Positions 15,866-24,328 of a stretch of 48,227 nt of DNA are shown here, piece after piece (the first letter of the stretch is position 1; each line of letters begins with the position of its first letter). The position numbers were made by a program, and so were the translations under genes. The notes beneath the pieces were generated by a model. That model was not told where the DNA came from. It made no database searches and worked only from the letters and a program-made list of their open reading frames with translations. The stretch is from an uncultured Oscillospiraceae bacterium (GTDB taxonomy: Bacteria; Bacillota; Clostridia; Oscillospirales; Ruminococcaceae), in contig CASGDD010000036.1 of NCBI GenBank assembly GCA_949300115.1, positions 1 to 48,227 on the forward strand. Direction: 5' to 3'.

Positions 15866-17164
15866 ATGTTTGTATCCGACTGCCTCGGCCTCAACAGCCA
15901 GGGCCATCTGACCATCGGCGGCGTCGACACCCTCGAACTGGCCGAAACCTACGGCACCCCCGTCTATGTGATGGACGAGGACCAGATTCGCCGCAACTGC
16001 CGGAAATTCAAGGATTCGATCGACCGGTACTACGAGGGCCGGGGACTTTGCTGCTACGCCTCCAAGGCCTTCTCCTGCAAGGAGATCTACCGCATTGTCG
16101 AGAGCGAGGGCCTCGGCGCCGATATCGTCTCGTTGGGTGATCTGCATACCGCCCTTTCCGCCGGTTTTCCGGCCGAAAGGATCTGTTACCACGGCAACAA
16201 CAAAACACCGGCCGAGCTGGCGGCGGTCATCGAGCATCGTGTCGGCCGGGTGGTGATCGACAACCTCACCGAGCTTGAGCTGCTCGACCGGATGGCCCAG
16301 GCAGCCGGTGTCACCGTCCGTGTGATGTTTCGGGTCAAGCCGGGGGTGGAGGCGCACACCCACGAATACATCCAAACCGGCCAGATCGACTCCAAATTCG
16401 GCCTTGCGCTCGAGACGGGCGAGGCGATGGAGGCAACCCGGCGGGTCCTGCAGATGCACCATCTGCAGCTGACCGGTATGCACTGTCACATCGGTTCCCA
16501 GATCTTCGACAACGAGCCGTTTGCACACACCGCCCGCGTGATGATGCAGTTTTATGCCGACATTAAGCGGGAAACCGGCTATCTGCTCGACGAGTTCAAT
16601 ATCGGCGGCGGACATGGTATCATGTATACCGCGGCGGACACACCCAGCCCCTTCGAAACCTTCATGGCCGACGTCAGCCGGACCGTTGTCGGGGAGGCGG
16701 ACCGCCTCGGCCTCAAGCGGCCGTTTGTGCTGATGGAGCCCGGCCGCGCGATCGTCGGCGAAGCGGGCATCACCCTCTATACGGTCGGCGCGGTCAAGGA
16801 AATCCCCGGCATCCGGACCTACGCTTCGATCGACGGCGGCATGACCGACAATCCCCGCTATACCCTCTACCAGTCCCGCTACACCGCCCTGGCAGCCGCC
16901 CGCGCGGGAGAGCCGGCCGACCACACCTTCACGTTGGCTGGACGCTGCTGTGAAACCGGCGATCTCATCGGCAAGGACCTTCCGATGCAGGCACTGCAGC
17001 CGGGGGATGTGGTAGCCGTCCTTTCGACCGGCGCCTATAACTACTCGATGGCCAGCAACTACAACCGTGTGCCCCGTCCGCCGGTCGTTATGGTGCGCGC
17101 GGGCCAAAGCCGGGTGGTTGTCCGCCGGGAATCGCTCGACGACCTCATCCGCAATGACATCTGA
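15866..17164 (+). CDS. lysA: Diaminopimelate decarboxylase
   Basis: A 432-residue fold-III PLP enzyme that converts meso-diaminopimelate to lysine, the final step of that route. Lys67 in CCYASKAFSC binds PLP. The HCHIGSQ segment, the glycine-rich NIGGGHG loop, MEPGRAIVG and RCCETGD (the intersubunit active-site Cys motif) all follow. ATG 15866 is 11 bases after aaaagggg. It lies apart from asd-dapA-dapB at 35.4-38.2 kb and is not preceded by a riboswitch, so it probably relies on read-through from lon-engB. A strong terminator closes the unit. Confidence 0.97.
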   Translation: MFVSDCLGLNSQGHLTIGGVDTLELAETYGTPVYVMDEDQIRRNCRKFKDSIDRYYEGRGLCCYASKAFSCKEIYRIVESEGLGADIVSLGDLHTALSAGFPAERICYHGNNKTPAELAAVIEHRVGRVVIDNLTELELLDRMAQAAGVTVRVMFRVKPGVEAHTHEYIQTGQIDSKFGLALETGEAMEATRRVLQMHHLQLTGMHCHIGSQIFDNEPFAHTARVMMQFYADIKRETGYLLDEFNIGGGHGIMYTAADTPSPFETFMADVSRTVVGEADRLGLKRPFVLMEPGRAIVGEAGITLYTVGAVKEIPGIRTYASIDGGMTDNPRYTLYQSRYTALAAARAGEPADHTFTLAGRCCETGDLIGKDLPMQALQPGDVVAVLSTGAYNYSMASNYNRVPRPPVVMVRAGQSRVVVRRESLDDLIRNDI

Positions 17165-17187
17165 CCTGCCTTCATACCCCCATCCAC

Positions 17188-17226
17188 AAGCCCGTTCTTC
17201 CCCCAAAGGGAAGGGCGGGCTTTTTC
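17188..17226 (+). terminator. Rho-independent terminator after lysA
   Basis: A 15-bp stem (17188-17202 with 17208-17222, two G-T pairs, loop CCAAA) runs directly into TTTTT. It insulates the sporulation operon from the lon-engB-lysA unit. Confidence 0.9.
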
Positions 17227-17252
17227 TGTGCCATTCCACCCCTTCCACGCGG

Positions 17253-17258
17253 TATAAT
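17253..17258 (+). promoter_or_regulatory. Possible -10 element ahead of spoIIIAA
   Basis: TATAAT lies 45 nt before spoIIIAA but has no sigma-A -35 at 16-18 bp. The operon is mother-cell expressed from a sigma-E promoter in Bacillus; I cannot find a convincing sigma-E -35 here. Only the -10-like hexamer is reported. Confidence 0.3.
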
Positions 17259-17302
17259 CTCGTCCCATCCGCCATAGATATGGAGCAAAGGAAGTGAAGC
17301 GT

Positions 17303-18316
17303 ATGCAAACCATCGCAGCGGTACGGTTTGACAGCGCCGCCGCCGGACTGGCACCCCGCCTGCGCGAAGCGCTGCTCAGCCTGCCCGACACGCTCAAAAG
17401 CTATGCACAGGAGATCCGGGTTCAGATCGGACAGCCTCTCGCGGTAACCGCCGGCGGGGACAGCTGGTTTGTAACCGAATCCGGCGAAACCCGTCCTACT
17501 CCCGGCGCCGGCTGTATACAGGTAACCGGGGAGGAGATCGAACAGTCCTTCCACATCCTCTGCGGCTATTCGGTACACAGCCACGGCGAAGATCTCAAAA
17601 ACGGCTTTGTTACGATGGCGGGCGGCCATCGGGCCGGTCTCTGTGGCACCGCCGTCTGGAAGGAAGGCACTGTCAGCGGGATGCGGGCAATCTCCTCCAT
17701 CCACCTTCGGATCGCCCGCCAGGTGGAGGGGGTGGGGGATGCCGTCGTCGATACCCTGCGTACCGGACTATGCAGCACCCTCATCTGCGGCCCGCCGGGC
17801 AGCGGCAAAACCACCCTGCTGCGGGATGTCGCCGTCCAACTCGCCGCCGGAGCGCTCGGACGGCGGCTGAAGGTCGCGGTCATCGACGAGCGGGGAGAGC
17901 TTGCCGCCGTCCATCGGGGGGTGCCGCAGAACCGGATGGGCATGTGCTACATCCTCGACGGCTATCCCAAGGCGCTGGGCATGCAGATGGCAATTCGAAC
18001 CCTCGCGCCCGACCTGATTCTCTGCGACGAGATCGGAAGTGAGGCGGACGCCGCCGGGATCGAGCAGTCGCTGCATGCCGGGGTGGCCGTCATCGCCACC
18101 GCCCATGCCGGCCGGCTGGAGGCGCTCGAGCACCGTCCACAGCTTGCACGCCTGCTGCGGGAGGGGGCATTCGGCCAGCTGATCCTGCTGCGGGACGCCG
18201 GACATCCCTGTGAAATTGCCCGCCGGGTGGAGGTGATCCGCGATGAAGCTGCTCGGCCTCCTGCTGCTCGGTCTGGCGGTCGCCGCTTTTGGGTGGACGC
18301 AGGCGAGACGGCTTGA
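17303..18316 (+). CDS. spoIIIAA: Stage III sporulation protein AA (ATPase)
   Basis: A 337-residue P-loop ATPase related to secretion ATPases of the VirB11/PilT type. It is thought to power or assemble the SpoIIIA channel between mother cell and forespore. Walker A is GPPGSGKT (163-170), Walker B-like LILCDEIG follows, and HILCGYSVHSHGEDLKNGFVT-type residues mark the family N-terminal half. ATG 17303 is chosen over GTG 17294 because aaagga is ten bases before it. The C-terminus runs 74 nt into spoIIIAB and ends in an Arg/Ala-rich tail that looks non-conserved, so the last 24 residues may be only overlap read-through. Confidence 0.95.
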   Translation: MQTIAAVRFDSAAAGLAPRLREALLSLPDTLKSYAQEIRVQIGQPLAVTAGGDSWFVTESGETRPTPGAGCIQVTGEEIEQSFHILCGYSVHSHGEDLKNGFVTMAGGHRAGLCGTAVWKEGTVSGMRAISSIHLRIARQVEGVGDAVVDTLRTGLCSTLICGPPGSGKTTLLRDVAVQLAAGALGRRLKVAVIDERGELAAVHRGVPQNRMGMCYILDGYPKALGMQMAIRTLAPDLILCDEIGSEADAAGIEQSLHAGVAVIATAHAGRLEALEHRPQLARLLREGAFGQLILLRDAGHPCEIARRVEVIRDEAARPPAARSGGRRFWVDAGETA

Positions 18317-18752
18317 CCGTCGCCAGCGGACACTCGAACAGATTGCCGGTGTGCTGGCCGCCATGGAAGGCCAGATGCGCTACCTAGCGCCCCCGCTGGA
18401 GATTCTGCTCGACCGGCTGCGCTTACGGCCGGACGGCGCGGCGCTTCCCTTCCTTGGCGAAGCGCTGTGCCGGATGGAGGCGGGGGAGACCGCCTGCGAA
18501 GCCCTGACCCGCTCGATCGAACGGCATGCCGCCGCACTCGCGCTGCAGCCGGAGGATCTTCGTCCGCTCGCGATGCTCGCTGGCGCCCTGGGACAGACCG
18601 ACCTGGATGGACAGCTGGCCGCCATCGCCCTCTGTCGGGAGGAGATCGGCCAGCAGCTTACGCAGGCGCGGACAGACTGCCGGACCCACGGCCTTCTCTA
18701 CCGCAAGCTGGGGGCGCTCGCCGGGCTGGCGGTGGTGCTGCTGCTGTGGTAG
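18243..18752 (+). CDS. spoIIIAB: Stage III sporulation protein AB
   Basis: A 169-residue protein with an N-terminal membrane segment (residues 2-18), a helical cytoplasmic middle and a C-terminal hydrophobic segment (about 155-168), as in the SpoIIIAB family, which resembles GspF-type secretion platform proteins. The start sits 4 nt after a near-perfect ggaggtgatc (18229-18238), though the ribosome binding site is inside spoIIIAA. The 74-nt overlap with spoIIIAA makes translational coupling likely. It belongs to the eight-gene channel operon that follows. Confidence 0.92.
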   Translation: MKLLGLLLLGLAVAAFGWTQARRLDRRQRTLEQIAGVLAAMEGQMRYLAPPLEILLDRLRLRPDGAALPFLGEALCRMEAGETACEALTRSIERHAAALALQPEDLRPLAMLAGALGQTDLDGQLAAIALCREEIGQQLTQARTDCRTHGLLYRKLGALAGLAVVLLLW

Positions 18753-18789
18753 CTTCCGTCGGGAATTTGATCTGGGAGGTTGTAAAAAA

Positions 18790-18984
18790 ATGGATGTCGA
18801 TCTCATCTTCCGCATTGCGGCCATCGGGATCATTGTCGCCGTTCTCAATCAGGTCCTCATCCGCGCCGGCAGGGAAGAGCAGGCGATGATGACCACCCTG
18901 GCGGGTCTGATTGTCGTACTGATGATGATCATCTACGAGATCAGCTCCCTCTTTGACACCGTCAAATCGGTGTTTGGGCTCTGA
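18790..18984 (+). CDS. spoIIIAC: Stage III sporulation protein AC
   Basis: A 64-residue, almost entirely hydrophobic protein with two predicted transmembrane helices (about 7-23 and 33-52) joined by the polar loop IRAGREEQA. Length and the KSVFGL-type end are normal for SpoIIIAC. ATG 18790 follows gggaggt at nine bases. Its stop TGA shares bases with the ATG of spoIIIAD, a sign of coupled translation. It is a membrane part of the mother cell-forespore channel. Confidence 0.94.
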   Translation: MDVDLIFRIAAIGIIVAVLNQVLIRAGREEQAMMTTLAGLIVVLMMIIYEISSLFDTVKSVFGL

Positions 18985-19379
18985 TGGGCACCCTGCTGGT
19001 TCAGATCGTCGGCATCGCACTCATCGGGACGATCCTCTCGCTGCTGCTGCGACAGTACAAGCCCGAATATGCCGTTCTGACCGGCCTGGCGGCCACCCTG
19101 CTGATGCTTGCGCTGGCTCTCCACTGGCTGGAGCCGGTCCTCGAACGGGTACGCCTGCTTTTCGAGCAGACCGGCCTGCCCGCCGAAGATGGGGCCATCG
19201 TCCTGCGGGCCCTCGGCATCTGCCTGCTGGCCCAGTTTGCTGTCGATCTCTGCCGGGACGCAGGGGAGAACGCCATCGCCTCCAAGGTCGAGCTGGCCGC
19301 CAAGCTGGCGGTCGTCTGGACCGCACTGCCGCTCTTCGACCGATTGCTCTCGGTCGCTGTGGTATTGATAGGGGGATAG
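18984..19379 (+). CDS. spoIIIAD: Stage III sporulation protein AD
   Basis: A 131-residue membrane protein with about four hydrophobic segments; residues 5-22 and 29-47 are the clearest. The CLLAQFAVDLCRDAGENAIASKVELAAK segment, given here only in part as CRDAGENAIASK, is typical of SpoIIIAD. It starts by a TGATG overlap with spoIIIAC. It acts with SpoIIIAC in the membrane base of the channel. No oddities. Confidence 0.94.
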   Translation: MGTLLVQIVGIALIGTILSLLLRQYKPEYAVLTGLAATLLMLALALHWLEPVLERVRLLFEQTGLPAEDGAIVLRALGICLLAQFAVDLCRDAGENAIASKVELAAKLAVVWTALPLFDRLLSVAVVLIGG

Positions 19380-19382
19380 GAT

Positions 19383-20540
19383 GTGAAAGATATCATGGTC
19401 AGACTGCTGGCCGCCCTCCTGCTCGCCATCGGGCTGTCCGTCCCTGCCTTCGCCGAAACGGATACCGAGTCCATCTTGGACTCCTCCTCGGCCCAGCTCT
19501 ATGAGGAGCAGCTGCGCGCCAGTGGGGCAGACGAGCTGTACGGCAGCCTGTCGGAGGACACCCAGTCGCTGCTCCGTTCGCTCGGCATCACCGACCTCTC
19601 CTTCGGCTCGCTGCTTCGGCTGACTCCTGCCGCCTGCTGGGAGGTTCTCACCCATCAGCTCGGCCTCATCCTGGCCCGTCCGTTGCGTACCCTGCTGCTT
19701 CTCACCGGCTTCCTGCTGCTGGGTTCGCTGGTTGCCTCGATGGAGATGGGCAGCCGGTCGCTCTCCGCCATGATGCAGGGCATTCTGGGGATCGGTATCG
19801 CATTGACAGCCGCCATCCCCATCCTGACCTGTGTCGAACAGGCCGCCTCCGCCATCCATGCCTCCAGCGACTACATCCTGACCAGTCTGCCGGTCATGAC
19901 CACCGTCATGGTCGCAGGCGGACAACCGGTGACCGCCGGCACCGGTCAGCTGGTGATGATGGCGGCCTGTCAGCTCTGTTCGGCGGTTGCCTCCACCTTT
20001 CTGCTGCCGCTGGTCGGCATCCATCTGGCGCTCTCCCTCACCGGGGCCTGCACCCCTTCGCTCGACCTTTCCGCCACCGCAGGCTGCGTTAAAAGTGTCG
20101 CCAGCTGGACGCTTGGCATCCTGGTCACCGCCTTTGTCGCCCTGCTGACCCTGCAGGGGCTGGTCGCACAGAGCGCCGATACCGTCGCGCTCAAAACGGG
20201 GAAATTCCTGGTCGGCAGCCTGGTTCCGGTGGTCGGCTCGGCTCTGTCGGACGCGCTTGCTTCGGTGCAGGGATGCGTTCGACTGCTTAAGACGTCGATC
20301 GGCGTCTTCGGCATCTTCGCCGTGGCCCTCACCATCCTGCCTGTCTTTCTCAAGGTGGTTGCCTGGAAGCTGGTGATGACCGCCGCCTGCGCGCTGGCAG
20401 GCTTCTTTCAAAGCCCCACCCAGCGGTTGTTCGCCGCGATAGGGGAGGCCATCGGCCTGTTGATCTCGATGCTGCTCTGTTTCGGACTGCTGCTCATCGT
20501 ATCCACCACCTTGCTCCTGATGGTGGGGATCGGTGTATAA
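19383..20540 (+). CDS. spoIIIAE: Stage III sporulation protein AE
   Basis: A 385-residue polytopic membrane protein with an N-terminal signal peptide (hydrophobic 6-21, likely cleavage after AFA) and roughly eight later hydrophobic segments, as expected for SpoIIIAE. GTG 19383 lies just after the spoIIIAD stop and behind gggggatagg; ATG 19395 is an alternative that also keeps the signal sequence. The conserved core includes PVMTTVMVAGGQP and the KFLVGSLVPVVGSALSDA region. It is thought to form a membrane platform of the channel. Confidence 0.95.
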   Translation: MKDIMVRLLAALLLAIGLSVPAFAETDTESILDSSSAQLYEEQLRASGADELYGSLSEDTQSLLRSLGITDLSFGSLLRLTPAACWEVLTHQLGLILARPLRTLLLLTGFLLLGSLVASMEMGSRSLSAMMQGILGIGIALTAAIPILTCVEQAASAIHASSDYILTSLPVMTTVMVAGGQPVTAGTGQLVMMAACQLCSAVASTFLLPLVGIHLALSLTGACTPSLDLSATAGCVKSVASWTLGILVTAFVALLTLQGLVAQSADTVALKTGKFLVGSLVPVVGSALSDALASVQGCVRLLKTSIGVFGIFAVALTILPVFLKVVAWKLVMTAACALAGFFQSPTQRLFAAIGEAIGLLISMLLCFGLLLIVSTTLLLMVGIGV

Positions 20541-20559
20541 GAAAGGGGGAGCTGCCGCT

Positions 20560-21087
20560 GTGACCGACAGCATCCGCATGTGGACCTTCTCGGTCTGCTC
20601 CGCCGCCGTCGGCGGTTCGATCGCCTACCTGATCCTGCCCAAAGGACGCTTTGATAAGGTCCTGCGATGGACACTGGCGCTCTTTTTTCTCTGCGCACTG
20701 CTCTCCCCATTGGCCGCGGGGGAGCTGGATCTCACCTGGGATGGCATCGCGCCCGCGCAAGAGACATCCGACTCCGGTTCGCTTGACCGCGAGATGGAGC
20801 GGCAGATCCAGACCCTCTTTGCCGATCATATCGAGCGTGCGGTCGAAGAACATCTCCTGCAGGCAGGTTGCCCCGTCGAGGAAATTGTGGTATCCGTTCA
20901 TGCCGGCGAGGACGACCGCATATATATTGCGCAGATAGCCATCCAGCTGGATACCGCCTCTTCCGGGCCGATCGCCGCCCCCCAGCTGGAAGCGCTTGAG
21001 AAGAGCATCCAAGATACCTTCGGCATCCTGCCGGTCATAACAACCACCGATACGGGAGGTGAAACAGATGGAGAGACGGATGGCTGA
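20560..21087 (+). CDS. spoIIIAF: Stage III sporulation protein AF
   Basis: A 175-residue protein with two N-terminal membrane segments (about 7-24 and 34-50) and a soluble C-terminal domain of the ring-building type found in several SpoIIIA proteins. GTG 20560 is chosen because aaaggggga (20542-20550) is nine bases upstream; the earlier GTG 20533 overlaps spoIIIAE and has no ribosome binding site. The C-terminal 20 residues overlap spoIIIAG. Confidence 0.9.
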   Translation: MTDSIRMWTFSVCSAAVGGSIAYLILPKGRFDKVLRWTLALFFLCALLSPLAAGELDLTWDGIAPAQETSDSGSLDREMERQIQTLFADHIERAVEEHLLQAGCPVEEIVVSVHAGEDDRIYIAQIAIQLDTASSGPIAAPQLEALEKSIQDTFGILPVITTTDTGGETDGETDG

Positions 21088-21673
21088 GCCGGCAGAGGGA
21101 AGGCCGCTGCCCCAGTTGCTCATCCGAAAGGCAGAGGGGATCTGGCGGTCGGATAAGCGTACCGGCATCATCGTCGCCTGCGGCATCCTTGGCATCGCGC
21201 TGATCCTGCTAAGCGGCCTGTCCGGCGGGAGAAAGTCGGAAAATCGGACGGATCCATCCGACCCGTTTCCATGGGAGAGCTACACCGAGGGGCTGGAAAG
21301 CCGGTTGGCCCAGCTGATCGGCAGCATCGAAGGCGCGGGCGAGACCCGGGTGATGGTCTCCCTCGCCGGCAGCCCGGAAACCGTCTATGCCGCCGAAAGC
21401 AGCCGCAGCGACGAGCGGGCCCTCGACCAGGGGGAAGGCGCTTTGGCGAGCTCCCAGACGCTGCAGCAGACCGAATCGATCGTCCTGGTGGACCGATCGG
21501 ACGGCAGGGAACCGCTCATCCAAAAACAGCTGGGGCCGGAAGTTGGCGGTGTCGCGGTGGTCTGCGCAGGCGGAGGCGACGCCGGAGTCCGGCAGCGGGT
21601 GATCGAGACGGTAACCACCGTTCTGGGAATCACCTCCGCCCGGGTCTATGTCACCCAGCTGGCGTCCCCCTAG
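21068..21673 (+). CDS. spoIIIAG: Stage III sporulation protein AG
   Basis: A 201-residue protein: short cytoplasmic N-terminus, one membrane segment at about residues 33-51, then an intermembrane-space ring-building domain. In Bacillus SpoIIIAG forms a large ring resembling type III secretion rings. The segment LAQLIGSIEGAGETRVMVSL and the later GVAVVCAGGGDAGVRQRVIE are family typical. ATG 21068 follows ggaggtg (in the spoIIIAF coding region) at six bases. Between this gene and spoIIIAH lie 115 nt with only a small CCCGTC/GACGGG-type hairpin. Confidence 0.93.
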   Translation: MERRMAEPAEGRPLPQLLIRKAEGIWRSDKRTGIIVACGILGIALILLSGLSGGRKSENRTDPSDPFPWESYTEGLESRLAQLIGSIEGAGETRVMVSLAGSPETVYAAESSRSDERALDQGEGALASSQTLQQTESIVLVDRSDGREPLIQKQLGPEVGGVAVVCAGGGDAGVRQRVIETVTTVLGITSARVYVTQLASP

Positions 21674-21788
21674 CGCCCTTCCATCCCGTCGGACGGGTCG
21701 GTCCGCGCCCGCTCCATCCCTTTTGCAAGGGTCCTGATCCTGTGGGCCTGTTTCCCATAGAACCAACAACAAGGAGGCGTACATCCCT

Positions 21789-22349
21789 ATGAAAATGATC
21801 GTTGGTAAAAGGCAGATCATCCTGGCCGCTTTAATCGTCGCACTCGGCGCAGCCATCTATATCAACGCAACCTTTGCGCCCGATCCCGACATGCTGATCG
21901 CGGAAACCGCATCGGACGGGGAGGGCCTGACCGCCGCCGACGCGGGGGAGGGGGAAAACTACGGCGACGCCCAGCTGGTCTCGGGCAGCGCCCAGACCAA
22001 CGAGGCGATGACCGAGGCGCGGATCAACCGGCAGAAGTCCCGCGATCTCACCATCGAAACCCTGCAGACCATGCTCGACGACACCGAGCTGAGTGAGGAA
22101 GAAAAGCAGACGATGGTCGACACCGCCGCCGAAGTCGCACTCTCCATCGAGACCGAGACCAACATCGAGAATCTGATCATGGCCAAGGGGTTCGCCGACT
22201 GCATGGCCTACATGACCGACGAAAATGTGCGGGTGGTCATCTACGCTCCCAGCGGGCTGTCGGTGAGCGAAGCCACCCAGATCAAGGATATCGTCGTGCA
22301 GCAGGCCGGAATCAAGGGAGAAAATGTCTCGATTGTCGAGGTAAAATAG
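21789..22349 (+). CDS. spoIIIAH: Stage III sporulation protein AH
   Basis: A 186-residue protein with a short N-terminus, one membrane segment (about 9-27), an acidic linker (33-60) and a C-terminal YscJ/FliF-like domain containing MAKGFADCMAYM and VRVVIYAPSGLSVSEA. In Bacillus it meets SpoIIQ from the forespore across the intermembrane space. SpoIIQ is not in this window. ATG 21789 follows aaggaggcg (21770-21778) at ten bases. It is the last gene of a complete spoIIIAA-AH set. Confidence 0.95.
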   Translation: MKMIVGKRQIILAALIVALGAAIYINATFAPDPDMLIAETASDGEGLTAADAGEGENYGDAQLVSGSAQTNEAMTEARINRQKSRDLTIETLQTMLDDTELSEEEKQTMVDTAAEVALSIETETNIENLIMAKGFADCMAYMTDENVRVVIYAPSGLSVSEATQIKDIVVQQAGIKGENVSIVEVK

Positions 22350-22350
22350 G

Positions 22351-22378
22351 TTGTGTCTTCTGCAAAATGTGGTATAAT
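22351..22378 (+). promoter_or_regulatory. Sigma-A-type promoter of the Asp23-nusB unit
   Basis: TTGTGT (22351-22356) and a perfect TATAAT (22373-22378) are 16 bp apart with a TGG extended -10. It lies directly after the spoIIIAH stop, giving vegetative expression downstream of a sporulation operon. About 100 nt of untranslated leader follow; no structure is evident. Confidence 0.75.
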
Positions 22379-22488
22379 AGCAATAAAGCAGTCGTTGATG
22401 GCCGTCCTGCAGCAGTCGAACGGGTGCGTTTCTGGCAGCGTTTTGCCGGGGCAGCTATTCTCGTATGACACGAAAGGAACAGCGAACT

Positions 22489-22845
22489 ATGGAAATTCGT
22501 AAAAATACAACCGGAAGTCTCAAAATCTCCGAAAAGGTCCTGTGCACCATCGCCGGTGTCGCGGCGACCGAGGTGGAGGGGGTCGCCGGTCTGGCGCCCG
22601 GCCCGGTGGATTTGGGAGAAATCTTAAAAAATCCCTCTCCCTCCGCTTCGATCAAGCTCTCTCTCAACGACGAGATTGCCCACATCGACGTCTCGGTAAA
22701 GCTCAAAGCGGGTGCCAAGATTGCGCAGACGGCGGCCGCCATCCAGCGTGCCGTCAAACAGGCGGTCCAGAATATGACGGGGATTGCGGTGCAGAAGGTC
22801 AATGTCCACATCGCCGGGATCGCGTTTGATCAGTCGGCTGAGTGA
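22489..22845 (+). CDS. Asp23/Gls24 family envelope stress protein (YqhY-like)
   Basis: A 118-residue protein of the Asp23/Gls24 family: TGSLKISEKVLCTIAGVAATEVEGV at the start (key part ISEKVLCTIAG), then the IDVSVKLKAGAKI strand and the VNVHIAGIAF end. In Bacillus subtilis the relative YqhY sits in the accB-accC operon between spoIIIAH and nusB and is linked to control of acetyl-CoA carboxylase. Here accB and accC are absent but the position is kept. ATG 22489 is nine bases after aaaggaa; ATG 22465 lacks a ribosome binding site. Cytoplasmic, no membrane segment. Confidence 0.93.
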   Translation: MEIRKNTTGSLKISEKVLCTIAGVAATEVEGVAGLAPGPVDLGEILKNPSPSASIKLSLNDEIAHIDVSVKLKAGAKIAQTAAAIQRAVKQAVQNMTGIAVQKVNVHIAGIAFDQSAE

Positions 22846-22864
22846 TCCGGTTTTACATGCCACC

Positions 22865-22896
22865 AAACCCTTCAGACAGCTGGAGGGTTTCTTTTT
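22865..22896 (+). terminator. Terminator or attenuator between the Asp23 gene and nusB
   Basis: An 11-bp stem (22865-22875 with 22880-22890, one G-T pair, loop ACAG) is followed by CTTTTTG. nusB begins 32 nt later with no evident promoter, so read-through is probably partial. Confidence 0.75.
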
Positions 22897-22928
22897 GCAG
22901 ATGAAGGACAGATTGCGAGGACAAAAAA

Positions 22929-23372
22929 ATGACCAGACGTGAAGCAAGGGAACAGGCCTTCTGTCTCCTGTTCGAAAAGACCTTCAAAGATCAGGATCCT
23001 CTCGAGGAGATCATCGCCGATGCGGCCGAGGATGGAGCCCCCGCGATCGATCCCTTCGCGCTGACGGTAACCCGCGGCGTTCTGGAGAATCGGACAACCC
23101 TCGACCAGAAGATTGAGGCGCTTGCCAGGGGATGGAAGCTGACCCGCCTGCCCCGAGTCACCCTCTCCCTGCTGCGGCTTGCCATGTATGAGATGCTGAT
23201 GGCAGCGGACATTCCCATCAGCGTCTCGATCAACGAGGCGGTCGAGCTGGCCAAAAAATACGCAACCGAGGATGACGCCTCCTATCTCAACGGCGTACTG
23301 GCCGCGCTGGCCACCGAGCTCGGCGAATCGAAGGAGCCCGGCAAACCGCGTGAGGCGGGAGCACAGGCATGA
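22929..23372 (+). CDS. nusB: Transcription antitermination protein NusB
   Basis: A 147-residue all-helical RNA-binding protein that acts with NusE in rRNA antitermination. It begins RREAREQAF, has the family RVTLSLLRLAMYEML segment, then PISVSINEAVELAKKYATEDDASYLNGVL. The last 15 residues (Lys/Pro/Ala-rich) extend past the usual end. ATG 22929 follows gaggac at about eight bases. The stop overlaps the next start (ATGA). Confidence 0.96.
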   Translation: MTRREAREQAFCLLFEKTFKDQDPLEEIIADAAEDGAPAIDPFALTVTRGVLENRTTLDQKIEALARGWKLTRLPRVTLSLLRLAMYEMLMAADIPISVSINEAVELAKKYATEDDASYLNGVLAALATELGESKEPGKPREAGAQA

Positions 23373-24313
23373 TCGACGCCGTCCTGGGCCTGGATACCAG
23401 CAATTACACGACCTCGGCCGCATTGTTGCTGTCCGACGGCCGGCTGCTGCAGGCACGCAAGCTGCTGCCCGTCGAGGCGGGCAAACGGGGGCTGCGGCAG
23501 AGCGACGCGGTCTTTCATCATACCCGCCAGCTGCCCGAGCAGTTTGAGGCCCTCTATACCCAGCTGGATCAGCCGGTCCGGCTGCGGGCGGTTGGGGTTT
23601 CGGCGGCTCCGACCGGACGGGAGGATTCCTACATGCCCTGTTTTCTGGTCGGACGCGGCGCGGCGCGGATACTCGCGGCGGCAGAACGGATACCGCTGAT
23701 CGAAACCAACCACCAGGCTGGCCATCTGATGGCCGCCATCCATGGAGCGGATGCCGGTGACCTGCTTTGTCAGGACGCCTTTTTGGCGCTGCATCTGTCG
23801 GGCGGCACCACCGAGTGCCTGCTGGTCTCCCCCCATGCGGACGGCAGCTTCTCGGTTGAACCGGTCGCCCGTTCGCTCGATCTGCACGCCGGTCAGGTCA
23901 TCGACCGGGTCGGGGTACTTTTGCAGCTCGGCTTTCCGGCCGGCCCGGCACTCGAAGCGCTCGCCGAACAGAGCGGCGCTCACTTTCGGCCCAAACCCGC
24001 CCTGCACGGCCGGGACATCTGCCTGTCGGGCATCGAAAACCAATGCCAGGCGATGCTTGCGCGCGAGGAAGCGCCTGCCGATATCGCCCGCTACTGTCTG
24101 GACGCGGTATTGGCCGCCGTCCTCGCGATGACCCAGGCGGTATTGGACAGATGGGGGCCGCTCCCGGTGCTCTGTGCCGGCGGCGTCGCCTCCAACGGCA
24201 AATTCCGCCGGGTGATGGGGGCGCAGTTTGGCGCGCGGTTTGCGCCGCCCGCCTTCTCCTCCGATAACGCCGCCGGCGTGGCGCTGATTGCCGCGCGGGC
24301 TCTATCTCTGTGA
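23369..24313 (+). CDS. TsaD/Kae1-like (glycoprotease-family) ATPase paralogue
   Basis: A 314-residue protein of the ASKHA-fold TsaD/Kae1 family. The metal-binding pair is present: His115 and His119 in NHQAGH, and the late Asp in FSSDNAAG. The nucleotide-binding LHLSGGTTE and LCAGGVASN loops are also present. It differs from genuine TsaD, which normally has NHLEGH and VSGGHT and is about 335-340 residues, so t6A synthesis should not be assumed; I think it is a divergent paralogue. It is coupled by ATGA overlap to nusB and precedes xseA, the place held by folD in Bacillus subtilis. True tsaD would be expected elsewhere in the genome. Confidence 0.85.
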   Translation: MIDAVLGLDTSNYTTSAALLLSDGRLLQARKLLPVEAGKRGLRQSDAVFHHTRQLPEQFEALYTQLDQPVRLRAVGVSAAPTGREDSYMPCFLVGRGAARILAAAERIPLIETNHQAGHLMAAIHGADAGDLLCQDAFLALHLSGGTTECLLVSPHADGSFSVEPVARSLDLHAGQVIDRVGVLLQLGFPAGPALEALAEQSGAHFRPKPALHGRDICLSGIENQCQAMLAREEAPADIARYCLDAVLAAVLAMTQAVLDRWGPLPVLCAGGVASNGKFRRVMGAQFGARFAPPAFSSDNAAGVALIAARALSL

Positions 24314-24328
24314 TAACCGGAGGCAGCC

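Noticed and set aside
15857-17704. A 615-codon minus-strand frame across lysA and spoIIIAA
   Set aside because: It crosses a strong terminator and two unrelated real genes and shows no domain.
18933-20579. A 548-codon minus-strand frame opposite spoIIIAD/AE
   Set aside because: Composition is dominated by Gln, Gly and Asp, the antisense of Leu/Ala/Val membrane codons.
23369-24313. Calling the gene tsaD outright
   Set aside because: Key segments differ (NHQAGH, LSGGTTE) and the length is short for TsaD. It is left as a TsaD-like paralogue.
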